Positions 44,962 to 54,037 of a stretch of 64,000 nt of DNA are shown here, piece after piece. Source of the stretch: Synechococcus sp. PCC 7502 (GTDB lineage Bacteria; Cyanobacteriota; Cyanobacteriia; Pseudanabaenales; Pseudanabaenaceae). The translations under genes were made by a program, and so were the position numbers. The DNA lies in the NCBI RefSeq assembly GCF_000317085.1, contig NC_019702.1, positions 2,014,394 through 2,078,393 on the forward strand, given 5' to 3'. Below the pieces are notes generated by a model. That model was not told where the DNA came from, did no database searches, and saw only the letters and a program-made list of their open reading frames with translations. Numbering within the stretch: position 1 is the first letter of the stretch; every line of letters begins with the position of its first letter.

Positions 44962-46371
44962 TTACTCAACCAAAGCTGCTTTCCCAGCTTCAGGAGCGCG
45001 TAATTCTTCCAAAGATAGCTTCGGGGTTTCTGTGTAAACTGAATCCAGCAAAATTTCTAGGACATCAGCTTCACGAGCAATAGCGATCGCCTGATGGGTA
45101 ATTAATTCACCGACATTAAGAATCACCTCGTCATTCCGATCAAGAATAACCCTAGTCACTGCACGACCTAAAGCCCCATTAATTCTCTTATCTTCAATTA
45201 CTTGAGTTCCATGCTCCTGGAGATTGCTAGCAGTTTCTTTAACTTTTTCCCATAACCCTTTAGCTCCATCTTTAACCTGTGTCCCCACATCAGAACCCGT
45301 AGTTTTTAAGGCATCAACTGTGGTTAATCCCACCGCCTCTAATAGAGCTTGTTCTTGATGATGGGTTTTAGCTCTAGCAATTACTTGGGGAGTGACAATT
45401 TGTCCTTCTACTGCCACAACCGATCCTTCAGATGTAAACACTGTCCTATGCACTCGCCGTCCTTGAGACTGTTCTAAACTAATATTGGCAGTCATACCTA
45501 CTACAGCATCAGTTATCTTCTCTCCTAATCTGCCCCTGACATTACCGCCTGTGGTTCGATAGAGTTCGTCGATCATCCCGTGGTTACGAGCCACCAGAAT
45601 ATCGGCTTGATTTACAACCTGACCTTCTTGAACTATGATTACGCCTTCGGGAGTTATCAAGGTTTTTTGAGCAATTTTTCCTAAGATAAAATCTTCCTGC
45701 TCTTCAGGATTGACAACAGCATTTGTCAGCTTAGTATTTGCCATCTGCGTAACTTCTTGTAACTTCTCTCCTGTCAGTTGGGCAGCTTCTTGAGCCTTTT
45801 CACCTGCAACATGGGCTATCTCTTGAACTTTGCCACCCACTGTTTCAAGGGTTGCCCTAATTCCTCCCACTTGTTCTTCCATTAATTCAGCAGTTTCAGA
45901 GGGAACAAACGCCACATCTTCACCAATTTTTATGGTATTGGGAGCAGGCACAAAAGAGCGACCAGAATAGGCATCAGCAAAAATACCTCCCGAGACTTCG
46001 TAACCTTCAATCACCCCACTAATATCATCAAAGTAAAGGTCAATCATAGTTCCTAAATCACGACCATCAACAGTCATAATCCGAGTACCTCTAAGAATAT
46101 TATCCCTTGTTAGGATATTCTGAATTGCAGGATAGTTAGTGGCTGGGGAAATAGCATCCGCAGAGGGAACAATTATTGCATCAGAACCGATCGCAGTGAT
46201 CATACTTAAAGGCACCACCAAAGCATCACTAAACCAGCCTGCTTCATCTACTAGAAATCCTAATAGTAAATTACTCTCTTGATCAAAAATCAAATCTACA
46301 ACTGTCTTCAGCTTTTCTCCAGAGTCAAAGGCAACTACTGGCTTACCAATCATATCTCTACCATTTCGCAT
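44962..46371 (-). CDS. PRC-barrel protein with helical tail
   Basis: A 469-residue protein. Two PRC-barrel domains occupy about 1-75 (GKPVVAFDSGEKLKTVVDLIFDQESNLLLGFLVDEAGWFSDALVVPLSMI) and about 85-165 (LRGTRIMTVDGRDLGTMIDLYFDDISGVIEGYEVSGG). A helical linker with Ala/Glu/Gln repeats near 185-215 resembles LEA proteins (GEKAQEAAQLTGEKLQEVTQMA). The second half repeats VEGQIV/VQEGQVV-type segments about four times. PRC barrels act as adaptors in photosynthetic reaction-centre and RNA-processing proteins. Its role here is unknown. Confidence 0.8.
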   Translation of the reverse strand: MRNGRDMIGKPVVAFDSGEKLKTVVDLIFDQESNLLLGFLVDEAGWFSDALVVPLSMITAIGSDAIIVPSADAISPATNYPAIQNILTRDNILRGTRIMTVDGRDLGTMIDLYFDDISGVIEGYEVSGGIFADAYSGRSFVPAPNTIKIGEDVAFVPSETAELMEEQVGGIRATLETVGGKVQEIAHVAGEKAQEAAQLTGEKLQEVTQMANTKLTNAVVNPEEQEDFILGKIAQKTLITPEGVIIVQEGQVVNQADILVARNHGMIDELYRTTGGNVRGRLGEKITDAVVGMTANISLEQSQGRRVHRTVFTSEGSVVAVEGQIVTPQVIARAKTHHQEQALLEAVGLTTVDALKTTGSDVGTQVKDGAKGLWEKVKETASNLQEHGTQVIEDKRINGALGRAVTRVILDRNDEVILNVGELITHQAIAIAREADVLEILLDSVYTETPKLSLEELRAPEAGKAALVE

Positions 46372-46465
46372 TGTAATTACTCTCCAATTCCTTTTCTGTC
46401 ATAAACTAAAACTGATACCTACTCAAAAAGCAATTCTAAAATTTTCTCTTTCACCAAAGATGATC

Positions 46466-46666
46466 TTAATTAGTAGAATTATTAGACTTATTTATTTGTA
46501 CTGGCATTTGAGTAGAAGTGCTAGTTGGTTTGGGTTCTTTACCAGTATCGGGAATAATATTAATTACACCGAAGTATTCCAATGCTATTGTGCCAAGGGC
46601 AGCAATCAATAGTCCTAAACCAATTGATAAAGCTGGATTAAATTTTTTTCCTACAAGTCTTGGCAT
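46466..46666 (-). CDS. Small single-helix membrane protein
   Basis: Sixty-six residues: a basic N-terminus (MPRLVGKKF), one membrane helix (LSIGLGLLIAALGTIALEYFGVI) and a Pro/Thr/Ser-rich tail. The orientation would place the tail outside the cytosol. No family is recognised. It sits in the minus-strand stress-like block 95 bases upstream of the PRC-barrel gene. Confidence 0.6.
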   Translation of the reverse strand: MPRLVGKKFNPALSIGLGLLIAALGTIALEYFGVINIIPDTGKEPKPTSTSTQMPVQINKSNNSTN

Positions 46667-46802
46667 ATATCCTCTCGATTAAATTCAATGGATAGAATGG
46701 ATAAATTTAGAATTACTTACCCATTAGTTAGCGAACTGTAAGTATGGAAATTCGTTTTCTAATGGATAAGTTAACTCAGAAATACTGGAATGATTCCCAA
46801 TA

Positions 46803-47084
46803 TTACTTTTGATGTTCCTTGTGTTCTATGCTATCTTTCACAGACTCAATCACATCACTTGCCTTGTGTTTGGCTTTCTCTACGCCTTTACCAATAGCAT
46901 CTTTAGCCCGTTCAGCCGCTTCTTTAGCTTTCTCAAAATTCTCCTTAGTACCTTCGGTCACATTCTCTACTAAGTCTCTAGCATGATCTCCTAAATCTTT
47001 ATTAGAATTATGTTCATCATGAATATCGTGATTTGCTTTTTTGGCTGCTTCTGCGGCTTGATCGATTTTGTTATCTATACTCAT
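46803..47084 (-). CDS. LEA-like amphipathic helical protein
   Basis: A 93-residue, highly charged protein without a signal peptide: KIDQAAEAAKKANHDIHDEHNSNKDLGDHARDLVENVTEGTKENFEKAKEAAERAKDAIGKGVEKAKHKASDVIESVKDSIEHKEHQK. The 11-residue periodicity with Ala, Lys, Glu and Asp is that of late-embryogenesis-abundant-like or CsbD-like stress proteins, which are disordered until desiccation or membrane contact. The exact family is uncertain. Confidence 0.65.
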   Translation of the reverse strand: MSIDNKIDQAAEAAKKANHDIHDEHNSNKDLGDHARDLVENVTEGTKENFEKAKEAAERAKDAIGKGVEKAKHKASDVIESVKDSIEHKEHQK

Positions 47085-47140
47085 AACAGTTTCTCCTTTG
47101 TTAAATTGAAAAATCTATTTGGAAATTCAAATCTTGAGTT

Positions 47141-47584
47141 TTACTGTCCAAAAAATTCCTTGACAGAATCAACAGCCTCACCCACAGCATTTCCAGATTT
47201 GTTTGCTAATTCTTTGGTTTTATCCATAACTTCATTAGTGCGATCGCCAATGGCATTTTTGGTATTTTCCGCCGCAGTTTTGAGATTACGGACATTTTGT
47301 CTATTTGTAGCATCTATATCTTTAGCTGCTTCACTTGTGTTATTTCCCATTTCTTTAGCAAGGTCATTCACTTTGGCAACTACCTTATCTCCTCTACCAT
47401 CATGAAGATCACGGGTTAATTCCTTGGTGGTATCCGTTGTTTTATTAGTTGCAGTATCTATTTGCTGACCAAAGCTAGCTGCGATCGCATGAGAATTAGA
47501 AAATGTAAATTGCAGAATTAATGCTAAAGCTACCCCAATTACTAAATTTCTAATCAAACCAATAGTATTTTTAATATTAGTCAT
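47141..47584 (-). CDS. Exported LEA-like helical protein
   Basis: A 147-residue protein with an N-terminal hydrophobic signal (LVIGVALALILQFTFSNSHAIAAS) and a mature part of repetitive amphipathic helix (TNKTTDTTKELTRDLHDGRGD..., NAIGDRTNEVMDKTKELANKSGNAVGEAVDSVKEFFG). It is the exported counterpart of the cytosolic LEA-like protein directly downstream. A protective role in the periplasm is inference from composition. Confidence 0.65.
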   Translation of the reverse strand: MTNIKNTIGLIRNLVIGVALALILQFTFSNSHAIAASFGQQIDTATNKTTDTTKELTRDLHDGRGDKVVAKVNDLAKEMGNNTSEAAKDIDATNRQNVRNLKTAAENTKNAIGDRTNEVMDKTKELANKSGNAVGEAVDSVKEFFGQ

Positions 47585-47882
47585 TTATTTCACCTCTTTG
47601 TGTAATCTATTGACATCATCAGCATTACATCCTGTTGCTTGAAATCATGTTTGATGGTTGTATAAGTTGCACAAGTTGTCTGAAATTGACATAAACCTTC
47701 ACGTTTTGCCTTACTATCTATTCAATTTCCGATAAATTCTAGGGTATAGACATCCTTGAGCTTTATATAAAAACTACGACAGATAAAGTCATAAACATCA
47801 TCTATCGTACTTATTCAAATAACTCGAATTGGAAGATCACCTAGGGACTAACTTACTTAATACTCAATAGGAATTAAGCAAT
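47585..47882. other. Intergenic region, nothing recognised
   Basis: About 300 bases between the exported LEA-like gene and the Pro/Val-rich membrane protein gene. It probably holds the promoter of the downstream genes, but no box is certain. Confidence 0.4.
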
Positions 47883-48353
47883 TCACTGACCATTAGTAGT
47901 TTTCGTAGGTGGAACTACAAAATTAGGAGTGGTGGTAGTAGTAGTGGAAGGAACATTAACATCAACCTTGGGGACAATTACCGTAGGAGGAGGAACGTTA
48001 ACCTCAACCTTAGGAGCAGGCTGTGCAGGTATATTAACTTCAACATTTGGAGTTGTCTGGGGTGTGGCATCTTTAGTTGTTGTGTTATTGCGCTCAATCA
48101 CGGTTGATTTATTCTCTTTAATTATATTAGTTGCTCCTGGTAATACAATTGTCGAACTTGGGCGATTATTCAAATAATATAAGCCTGCTCCTACTCCCGT
48201 AGCCAAAATGAGTAAAACCGCAATAACTAATCCAGTGGCACTATTATCACTCCGCGCCCTAGAGGTAGTTTGTTCAGTTACTCTATATCCATCTACAGGC
48301 GTGATCGGATTAGATGTTACTTTTCTAGTAGTGATTTCTTTTTCATCATCCAT
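47883..48353 (-). CDS. Single-pass membrane protein with Pro/Val/Thr repeats
   Basis: A 156-residue protein. A charged N-terminus is followed by a membrane helix near residues 42-63 (TGLVIAVLLILATGVGAGLYYL). The C-terminal part has four imperfect repeats of the form (K/N)VEVNVP/KVDVNVP followed by Pro/Thr-rich stretches. It is likely an anchored, extended envelope protein. No family recognised. Confidence 0.65.
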   Translation of the reverse strand: MDDEKEITTRKVTSNPITPVDGYRVTEQTTSRARSDNSATGLVIAVLLILATGVGAGLYYLNNRPSSTIVLPGATNIIKENKSTVIERNNTTTKDATPQTTPNVEVNIPAQPAPKVEVNVPPPTVIVPKVDVNVPSTTTTTTPNFVVPPTKTTNGQ

Positions 48354-48423
48354 GATTTTTAATAATCTCCATTTTGTTGTTAAGTGAATGAGAACTAATT
48401 ACTTCTCATTATTCATTTATGTT

Positions 48424-48669
48424 CTAAGCTGATCTGATGAGACGTAATCCAAATAAGAGGATCACGGCACCAATTGTGGCAACGATCAAACTGCCTAGCA
48501 ATCCGCCGCCCGCAGAGACGCCAAAGGTACTGAATATCAGCCCGCCCAGTAATGCGCCAATGATGCCGACTACAATGTCACCCACCAAGCCAAAGCCGCT
48601 GCCCTTGACTAACTGTCCTGCTAGCCAACCAGCCGCCATGCCAATTAAAATAAACCAAAGAATATTCAT
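48424..48669 (-). CDS. GlsB/YeaQ/YmgE-type stress response membrane protein
   Basis: An 81-residue membrane protein of the transglycosylase-associated protein (GlsB/YeaQ/YmgE) family: WFILIGMAAGWLAGQLVKGSGFGLVGDIVVGIIGALLGGLIFSTFGVSAGGGLLGSLIVATIGAVILLFGLRLI, with three Gly-rich helices. Members are induced by acid, osmotic or stationary-phase stress in many bacteria. It supports a stress reading of the block it sits in. Base composition here is more GC-rich than its neighbours. Confidence 0.9.
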   Translation of the reverse strand: MNILWFILIGMAAGWLAGQLVKGSGFGLVGDIVVGIIGALLGGLIFSTFGVSAGGGLLGSLIVATIGAVILLFGLRLIRSA

Positions 48670-48723
48670 ATTTTTTCTTTCTTGCCTTTCAAGTGTTTGA
48701 ATTTACGGATTTTTTACTAACTG

Positions 48724-49314
48724 TTACCACAAGCCTCGAACTGGCGGATTGACAGGTGCGGGAATAGGAGCTGGTGCATTATAGGGAATTGGGGTGACTT
48801 GACGAATCACTGGTTCTCTATAGACAACTGCTTGTGGCTCATACATCCACATTGCCCCAACCACGGGAATAGTTGCTAGACAGCATTCAGATTTATACCA
48901 AATCCGTTTTCCTTCTTCTAAACCTTCACTAGCAGGACTTTCTGTAACTGTACAATATCTGCGAGTTTGGGAAATTGAAAATGCTCCCTCTTTCAGTAGT
49001 CCATCACTGATGGCATCGACATAGGGTCCACGATAGATACCTTGAATCACATTGCGATTATAAAGATAGACAGATGATCCTACTTGAAGATTATATTTAC
49101 TAAACATCCAATAGGGAACGTAGTAATTATGGGCTTCTACTTCTCTTCCTTTAAAGGTAATGATATTGCCAGAAATATTCTGAATTACCTGTGGTGAAGA
49201 ACTATCTATAAACTCACCTGTTTCTGCTTGGGCTGATGTCACTCCGATTAATGCCGTGGAGGCGATCGCAATTGACATCGTAGTAAAAAAGTAACCTAGA
49301 CTTAACTTTTGCAT
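48724..49314 (-). CDS. Exported protein of unknown function
   Basis: A 196-residue protein with a signal peptide (FFTTMSIAIASTALIGVTSAQAET). The mature part has strands consistent with a small beta-barrel (NISGNIITFKGREVEAHNYYVPYWMFSKYNLQVGSSVYLYNRNVIQG), a short Cys-containing segment (YKSECCLATIPVV) and a Pro-rich end. No known family. It is the first gene of the minus-strand block, so its upstream region probably holds a promoter for several genes. Confidence 0.7.
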   Translation of the reverse strand: MQKLSLGYFFTTMSIAIASTALIGVTSAQAETGEFIDSSSPQVIQNISGNIITFKGREVEAHNYYVPYWMFSKYNLQVGSSVYLYNRNVIQGIYRGPYVDAISDGLLKEGAFSISQTRRYCTVTESPASEGLEEGKRIWYKSECCLATIPVVGAMWMYEPQAVVYREPVIRQVTPIPYNAPAPIPAPVNPPVRGLW

Positions 49315-49703
49315 GACCTTAATCCTCCAAAAACTTTAATTTCAGTGCATGAGTTGCTGCTTGTACTCTTTCACGATTGCAGGAAAATGATTGATGTCAT
49401 GATTGACGAGAATGAAATGATTAATGTAAACACAAAACTTATTAAATGCTTAAAAAGCTGAAATCAGAGTGGAGCGATCGCAAATTTGTAAAAATTATTT
49501 GATCAAAAATCAATCATATATTTTATGTTTGTTACATTTTTTAGCTTCACACCATAAATATTTTGCCGATTTTTGTATAAAAACTTAATATTTGGGGTGA
49601 TTTAATTACGATTATTTACTTTTGTAAACACATGTTACTTAGGTTTGCAGGTATAACTTAATTACCCACACTAAATACATCTACCGATAGTCGGGGGGAA
49701 ATA
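49315..49703. other. Divergent intergenic region, no gene seen
   Basis: About 390 AT-rich bases between the divergent exported-protein gene and the NACHT gene. One HIP1-like GCGATCGC lies near 49474. Just before the NACHT start, GGGGGG at 49692-49697 may serve as a Shine-Dalgarno sequence. No RNA gene or operator was recognised. Confidence 0.45.
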
Positions 49704-52031
49704 ATGGCAAAAAGATCGCTTAGGGCATCACCCTCAGGCATAAAAAAAGCCAAGCAAATGTTTGCATTAAAAGGCTGGACTCAGGAATTTTTAGCAAATG
49801 AAGTAGGAATTAAAACTCGACAACCAATTTGGCGTTTTTTTGCGGGACAACCGATTGAGAGATATACATTCTTTGAAATTTGTGCAATCCTTGACTTAAA
49901 TTGGCGAGAAATTTGTGACAGTCCACCTGCAGAAGTAATTGACCGTGAAGGGGAGGATGGGGATGGATCAACACCTGCTGCTCCAATTGATTTAGATACT
50001 CTGGTTAATACAGTGCGATCGCAGCGTCAAGACAAAATTCAGCATCAATGTGGCATCCTACAATTATTAGACATCAACCGTCCCGTTGCCATTAACAATA
50101 TTTTTACGGATGTCAATATTTTAGAGCAAATCGCCAGCCAGCAATGGTTAGATACATCAGCTTTGGGTAATCTTAATCCTGAAGATATTGATCGCTTTGG
50201 GTTAGGAAAAATTACGGCATCTCAAATTTCGGGAATGGACGCAGTGGAGAAATATAGTAAGCTGCGAGTATTAGGTAAGCCCGGCTCCGGCAAGTCAACA
50301 TTCCTCAAACATCTAGCAATTCAATCTAATCTGGGCAGGTTTGCGGCTCAATACGTCCCGATTTTTATTACGTTACGAGACTTTGCCGAAAGTGGTGAGG
50401 ATCATGAACAGGTGGATTTATTGAAATTTATTCATCAAGAGTTTATATCTGCCGATATTCCCCTGATGGCAACGCTGAAAAGGCTTTTACAGGAAGGTAG
50501 AGTCCTGCTGCTCATTGATGGTATGGATGAAGTTTGGCATGAAAAAGAACACATGGTATTAAATGAAATTCGCCGCTTTGCTGATAAATATCATCGCAAT
50601 CGCTTTGTGGCATCCTGCCGTACTGCCTCGCAAAAACTGTCACTAAAAGGCTTTACGGACGTGGAAATTGCTCCGTTTACCCACACTCAAATTAAGGCGT
50701 TTGCCCGCAAGTGGTTTGTGGAATTTAGCCCTACTAATAGCAGTGATGGCATAGCGAAAGCAGGGGAATTTATGAAGAAGTTGCAACTTGCGGAAAATTG
50801 GCGATTTCGGCGACTGATTACTACACCTTTATTTCTGCATCTTGCCTGTTCTATTTTTCACCGCCAAGAGAAGTTTCCAATTAAGCAAGCTGAATTTTAC
50901 AAGCAAGGCATGGATTTGCTATTGGGGAAATGGGATGAAGTACGGGGGATTGAACGGGATCAAATTTACAAGGGATTTTTACTACCGCAAAAGGTGAAAT
51001 TATTAAGTCAAATTGCCCTAGCCACCTTTGAACAGGGACAGTATTTTTTTGAACAAGGTGTAGTTGAGCAGCATATTACCGACTATATGCAAAAGCTCCC
51101 CAATGCTAGTAATGATCCCGAAGAAATCCAAGAGGTCAGTGAATCAGTGTTACGGGCGATCGAATCTCAGCATGGACTCTTAGCAGAACGGGCAAGGGGG
51201 ATATTTTCATTTTCCTATTTGGCTTTACAAGAGTATTTCTCAGCCCGAAAAATTGTGGCGAGTCATAATCTGCAAGCATTGGGAGAATCTTTACAAAGAC
51301 TTGTCAGCCATATTAGCGATCCCCATTGGCGAGAAATCTTTTTGCTTACTGCCAGTATGCTGCGTAGTGCCGATGGCTTAGTGGAATTAATGAAACAAAA
51401 AATTGATGCCATTGTGACTAATGATCCCTATTTACAGCAATATTTAACTTGGGCAAACCAAAAATCAGCAAATATTGAAACGAAAATTAAACCCAGTACA
51501 AGTCGGGCATTTTATCTAGCTCTGTCCCGTGCGCCTCATCTGATTCATGATTTTTCCTTAGCTTTTACCTTAGATCAGGGAGCAATTTTAGATGCGGGAC
51601 TGGAAGAATTACTAGAACAATGCATTAATACTGGCAATAAAGACTTTGCCTGTATCCATTCCTGTGGCGATGCCCTTAGTAATATTTTGGGGACTGTATT
51701 GGACTTGGGATTTCATAAGTCTTTGGAAGAACTTAGTAAGCAATTACCCGATCAGAATCATACTAAAGCTAGTTTTGAGAACTGGTGTGCTAATAACTAC
51801 GAAGCTTGGGTAGCACAATTAAAAAATGTGGTTACTTCCCATCGCAATATCAGTAATGAATGGCAATTTAGCACCGAGCAGCAGCAAATTTTACAACGCT
51901 ACTATGATGCTAATCAATTATTACTGGATTGCTTAAATAGTGATTGCAAATTAACACCCGACATTAGAGAAGAAATTGAAGCAAGTTTATTATTACCACA
52001 GAAGGAATTAGAGAAACGAGAGTGGGCATGA
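49704..52031 (+). CDS. HTH-NACHT NTPase
   Basis: A 775-residue STAND NTPase. The N-terminus (about 8-72) is a helix-turn-helix-like domain (IKKAKQMFALKGWTQEFLANEVGIKTRQPIWRFFAGQ...). The NACHT domain follows: Walker A GKPGSGKST at 191-199, Walker B VLLLIDGMDEVW at 267-278, and arginine-containing ASCRTAS. The C-terminal 350 residues are all helical and lack LRR, WD or TPR repeats, like the NACHT C-terminal helical domains of cyanobacteria. Bacterial NACHT proteins (bNACHT) include anti-phage defence proteins and are related to eukaryotic NLRs. Whether this one is a defence protein is not shown. Confidence 0.88.
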   Translation: MAKRSLRASPSGIKKAKQMFALKGWTQEFLANEVGIKTRQPIWRFFAGQPIERYTFFEICAILDLNWREICDSPPAEVIDREGEDGDGSTPAAPIDLDTLVNTVRSQRQDKIQHQCGILQLLDINRPVAINNIFTDVNILEQIASQQWLDTSALGNLNPEDIDRFGLGKITASQISGMDAVEKYSKLRVLGKPGSGKSTFLKHLAIQSNLGRFAAQYVPIFITLRDFAESGEDHEQVDLLKFIHQEFISADIPLMATLKRLLQEGRVLLLIDGMDEVWHEKEHMVLNEIRRFADKYHRNRFVASCRTASQKLSLKGFTDVEIAPFTHTQIKAFARKWFVEFSPTNSSDGIAKAGEFMKKLQLAENWRFRRLITTPLFLHLACSIFHRQEKFPIKQAEFYKQGMDLLLGKWDEVRGIERDQIYKGFLLPQKVKLLSQIALATFEQGQYFFEQGVVEQHITDYMQKLPNASNDPEEIQEVSESVLRAIESQHGLLAERARGIFSFSYLALQEYFSARKIVASHNLQALGESLQRLVSHISDPHWREIFLLTASMLRSADGLVELMKQKIDAIVTNDPYLQQYLTWANQKSANIETKIKPSTSRAFYLALSRAPHLIHDFSLAFTLDQGAILDAGLEELLEQCINTGNKDFACIHSCGDALSNILGTVLDLGFHKSLEELSKQLPDQNHTKASFENWCANNYEAWVAQLKNVVTSHRNISNEWQFSTEQQQILQRYYDANQLLLDCLNSDCKLTPDIREEIEASLLLPQKELEKREWA

Positions 52032-52238
52032 ATAATTTTTCTTAAACTCAAAGCTGTTGTTTAATTTTTAATCAAACATTGTATTAAAAACACTAGATTA
52101 AGAAATGTATAGAAATCAATCAAATCAACCATGTTATGAATTAAGTCGAACATCATCCTCAGAGAATAAGCCAGTGAGGAATTTTACTTATTATTAATAT
52201 TTTGTTAATACTGTTACTAATACATAGGGATTACGAAT

Positions 52239-52718
52239 ATGTCTAATGATAATTTACCTAAGGATTCTGTATCTGAGACTGTACCTAAAACTGGATATAC
52301 GGTTAATAATGACGGACTATTAAATAATTATGCGCTTGAGCCAGAAATGTACGAGGAAGATGGCGGGGCTTTATCAGAATCAAGCGATCGCGTGACTGTT
52401 GTTGATATATTTCCTTCAGTTTTAGAAGCTAAAAATGCGGTATTGGAGATGGGACATAAGGGGCTGCGAGCGGATCAAATTTCGATTGTGGGAAAAGACT
52501 ATCAAGAATCTGAAAGCTGTATTAATTGGGACAAGATTACTGCGGATGGTGGCTTGGCAACGGTTTTAGCTGAATTGGGGATTAGTGAAGATGCCATATT
52601 GCAATTTGAAGGTGCGATCGCCGCAGGTAATTTTTTAGTCATTGCCATTGGTAGCGATCGGGAAGCTAGTCAAGCGCAACACGTTCTGGAAAACATTGGT
52701 CATTGTATTCAAGGTTGA
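52239..52718 (+). CDS. YflT-like general stress domain protein, paralogue 1
   Basis: A 159-residue protein with a divergent N-terminal 50 residues and a GSP17M/YflT-like domain: VTVVDIFPSVLEAKNAVLEMGHKGLRADQISIVGKDYQ, then GGLATVLAELGISEDAILQFEGAIAAGNFLVIAIGSDREASQAQHVLENIGH. The fold is related to proteins in which one amphipathic strand-helix pair senses or docks. It is the first of four tandem paralogues. The start ATG 52239 is not preceded by a clear Shine-Dalgarno. Confidence 0.75.
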   Translation: MSNDNLPKDSVSETVPKTGYTVNNDGLLNNYALEPEMYEEDGGALSESSDRVTVVDIFPSVLEAKNAVLEMGHKGLRADQISIVGKDYQESESCINWDKITADGGLATVLAELGISEDAILQFEGAIAAGNFLVIAIGSDREASQAQHVLENIGHCIQG

Positions 52719-52739
52719 ATTCAAAATTGATGCGTAATT

Positions 52740-52800
52740 GCCTAGAGTTTAATCGAGATATTGGGAGAGACAGAAAAAATGACAAGTGAGCAAACAAATA
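52740..52800. repeat. Repeated leader before stress paralogue 2
   Basis: The roughly 60 bases around the start, TGCCTAGAGTTTAATCGAGA through GACAAGTGAGCAAAC, recur almost unchanged at 53297-53359 before paralogue 3. The repeat includes the Shine-Dalgarno GGGAGAG and the first codons. It marks a recent tandem duplication. Confidence 0.8.
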
Positions 52801-53282
52801 TTTATTTTGATGAGATTGAGATGGTTTTAATGGAAAGTAGCTCTCTCAATGAAGTTTTAGTGGATAGAGAAGTAAATGTGCAGGGTTTACAAAATTTTCT
52901 GACCTCAGATGGTAAATACTTTCCTAAATTCGGTACTAGATTTGATCAAATAGTTCCTGTAATTGCAGTTTTTTCTTCTTTGCAAAATGCGGAAAGAGTA
53001 GTACTAGCATTACAAAGACAGGGCTTAGCTTCCTATCAGGTTTCCATAGTTACGAAAAAAGAGCTAGATATTAAACTCTCAATCAACTGTGAAAATATAT
53101 CCATATCAAGTGAGTTCTTGATCAAGATTTTAGGTGAACTAGGAATCAGTAAAAATGCCACTTTGAAATTTGCAAATGCGGTGGATGATGGCAAATTTTT
53201 GGTGATGGCGATCGGTAGCAATCGGGAAGCTAGTCAGGCGCAACACGTTTTAGAAAACATTATTCATTGTATTCAAGGTTGA
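52779..53282 (+). CDS. YflT-like stress domain protein, paralogue 2
   Basis: Read from ATG 52779 because GGGAGAG lies about 9 bases upstream; TTG 52761 is the alternative. The 167-residue protein shares with paralogue 1 the ending GKFLVMAIGSNREASQAQHVLENI(I/G)HCIQG, and with paralogue 3 the N-terminal MTSEQTN(I/V)Y. Its middle is divergent from paralogue 1. It has the same two-part layout of variable head and YflT-like domain. Confidence 0.75.
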   Translation: MTSEQTNIYFDEIEMVLMESSSLNEVLVDREVNVQGLQNFLTSDGKYFPKFGTRFDQIVPVIAVFSSLQNAERVVLALQRQGLASYQVSIVTKKELDIKLSINCENISISSEFLIKILGELGISKNATLKFANAVDDGKFLVMAIGSNREASQAQHVLENIIHCIQG

Positions 53283-53337
53283 GAATTGATCTGTAATTAC
53301 CTAGAGTTTAATCGAGATATTGGGAGAGACAGGGAAA

Positions 53338-53898
53338 ATGACAAGTGAGCAAACAAACGTTTATTGTGATGAGTCTAAGATGGTTTTAATTGAAAGTAGC
53401 TCTCTCAATGAAGCTTTAGTACATACAGAAGTAGATGTGAAGGAATTAAAAAAAAGTAATGCGACCGTTCCCCTCTTGTTTGAATTGGATTACAGTGAGA
53501 CAGGTAGTGAATCTTTTCCCAAATCTGATCAAAGAATTTCTGTGATTGAAGTTTTTTCTTCTTATCAAGAAGCAGAAAGAGTCGTATTAGCATTCCAAAG
53601 ACAGGGTTTAGCATCCTATCAGATTTCCATAATTAGTAAAAAAGAGCGAGATATTAAAGTCTCAATCAACTGTGAACATATTTCCATATCAAGGGAATTT
53701 TTGATCGAAGTTTTAGATGAATTACAAACAGATCATCATGCCAAACTAAGATTTATCAATGCCGTGGATGCTGGCAAGTTTCTAGTGATTGCGATCGGTA
53801 CTGCTTGGGAAGCCAGAAAAGCACTTTATGTTCTTGATAATATTGCCCATTGGCATTTCATCAATCTTTTTAAATCAATTTTAACTTTCCCCTTGTAA
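53338..53898 (+). CDS. YflT-like stress domain protein, paralogue 3
   Basis: Read from ATG 53338 for the same reason as paralogue 2. At 186 residues, its C-terminus has diverged (AWEARKALYVLDNIAHWHFINLFKSILTFPL) and has lost the NIxHCIQG end. The N-terminal half and the leader are close to paralogue 2. It may be a decaying or specialised copy. Confidence 0.7.
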   Translation: MTSEQTNVYCDESKMVLIESSSLNEALVHTEVDVKELKKSNATVPLLFELDYSETGSESFPKSDQRISVIEVFSSYQEAERVVLAFQRQGLASYQISIISKKERDIKVSINCEHISISREFLIEVLDELQTDHHAKLRFINAVDAGKFLVIAIGTAWEARKALYVLDNIAHWHFINLFKSILTFPL

Positions 53899-54037
53899 AT
53901 AACTAAATCATTAGCCAATTTATAAATTGCAGTGAGATTGAACTTAAGTTTAATAGTTCTGATCTAAGGTAAAAGCCCCAAATATCCGCAAAGTAAGCTA
54001 AAAAATTTAATTAATAGTAAATAAATTGAAGAATGTT

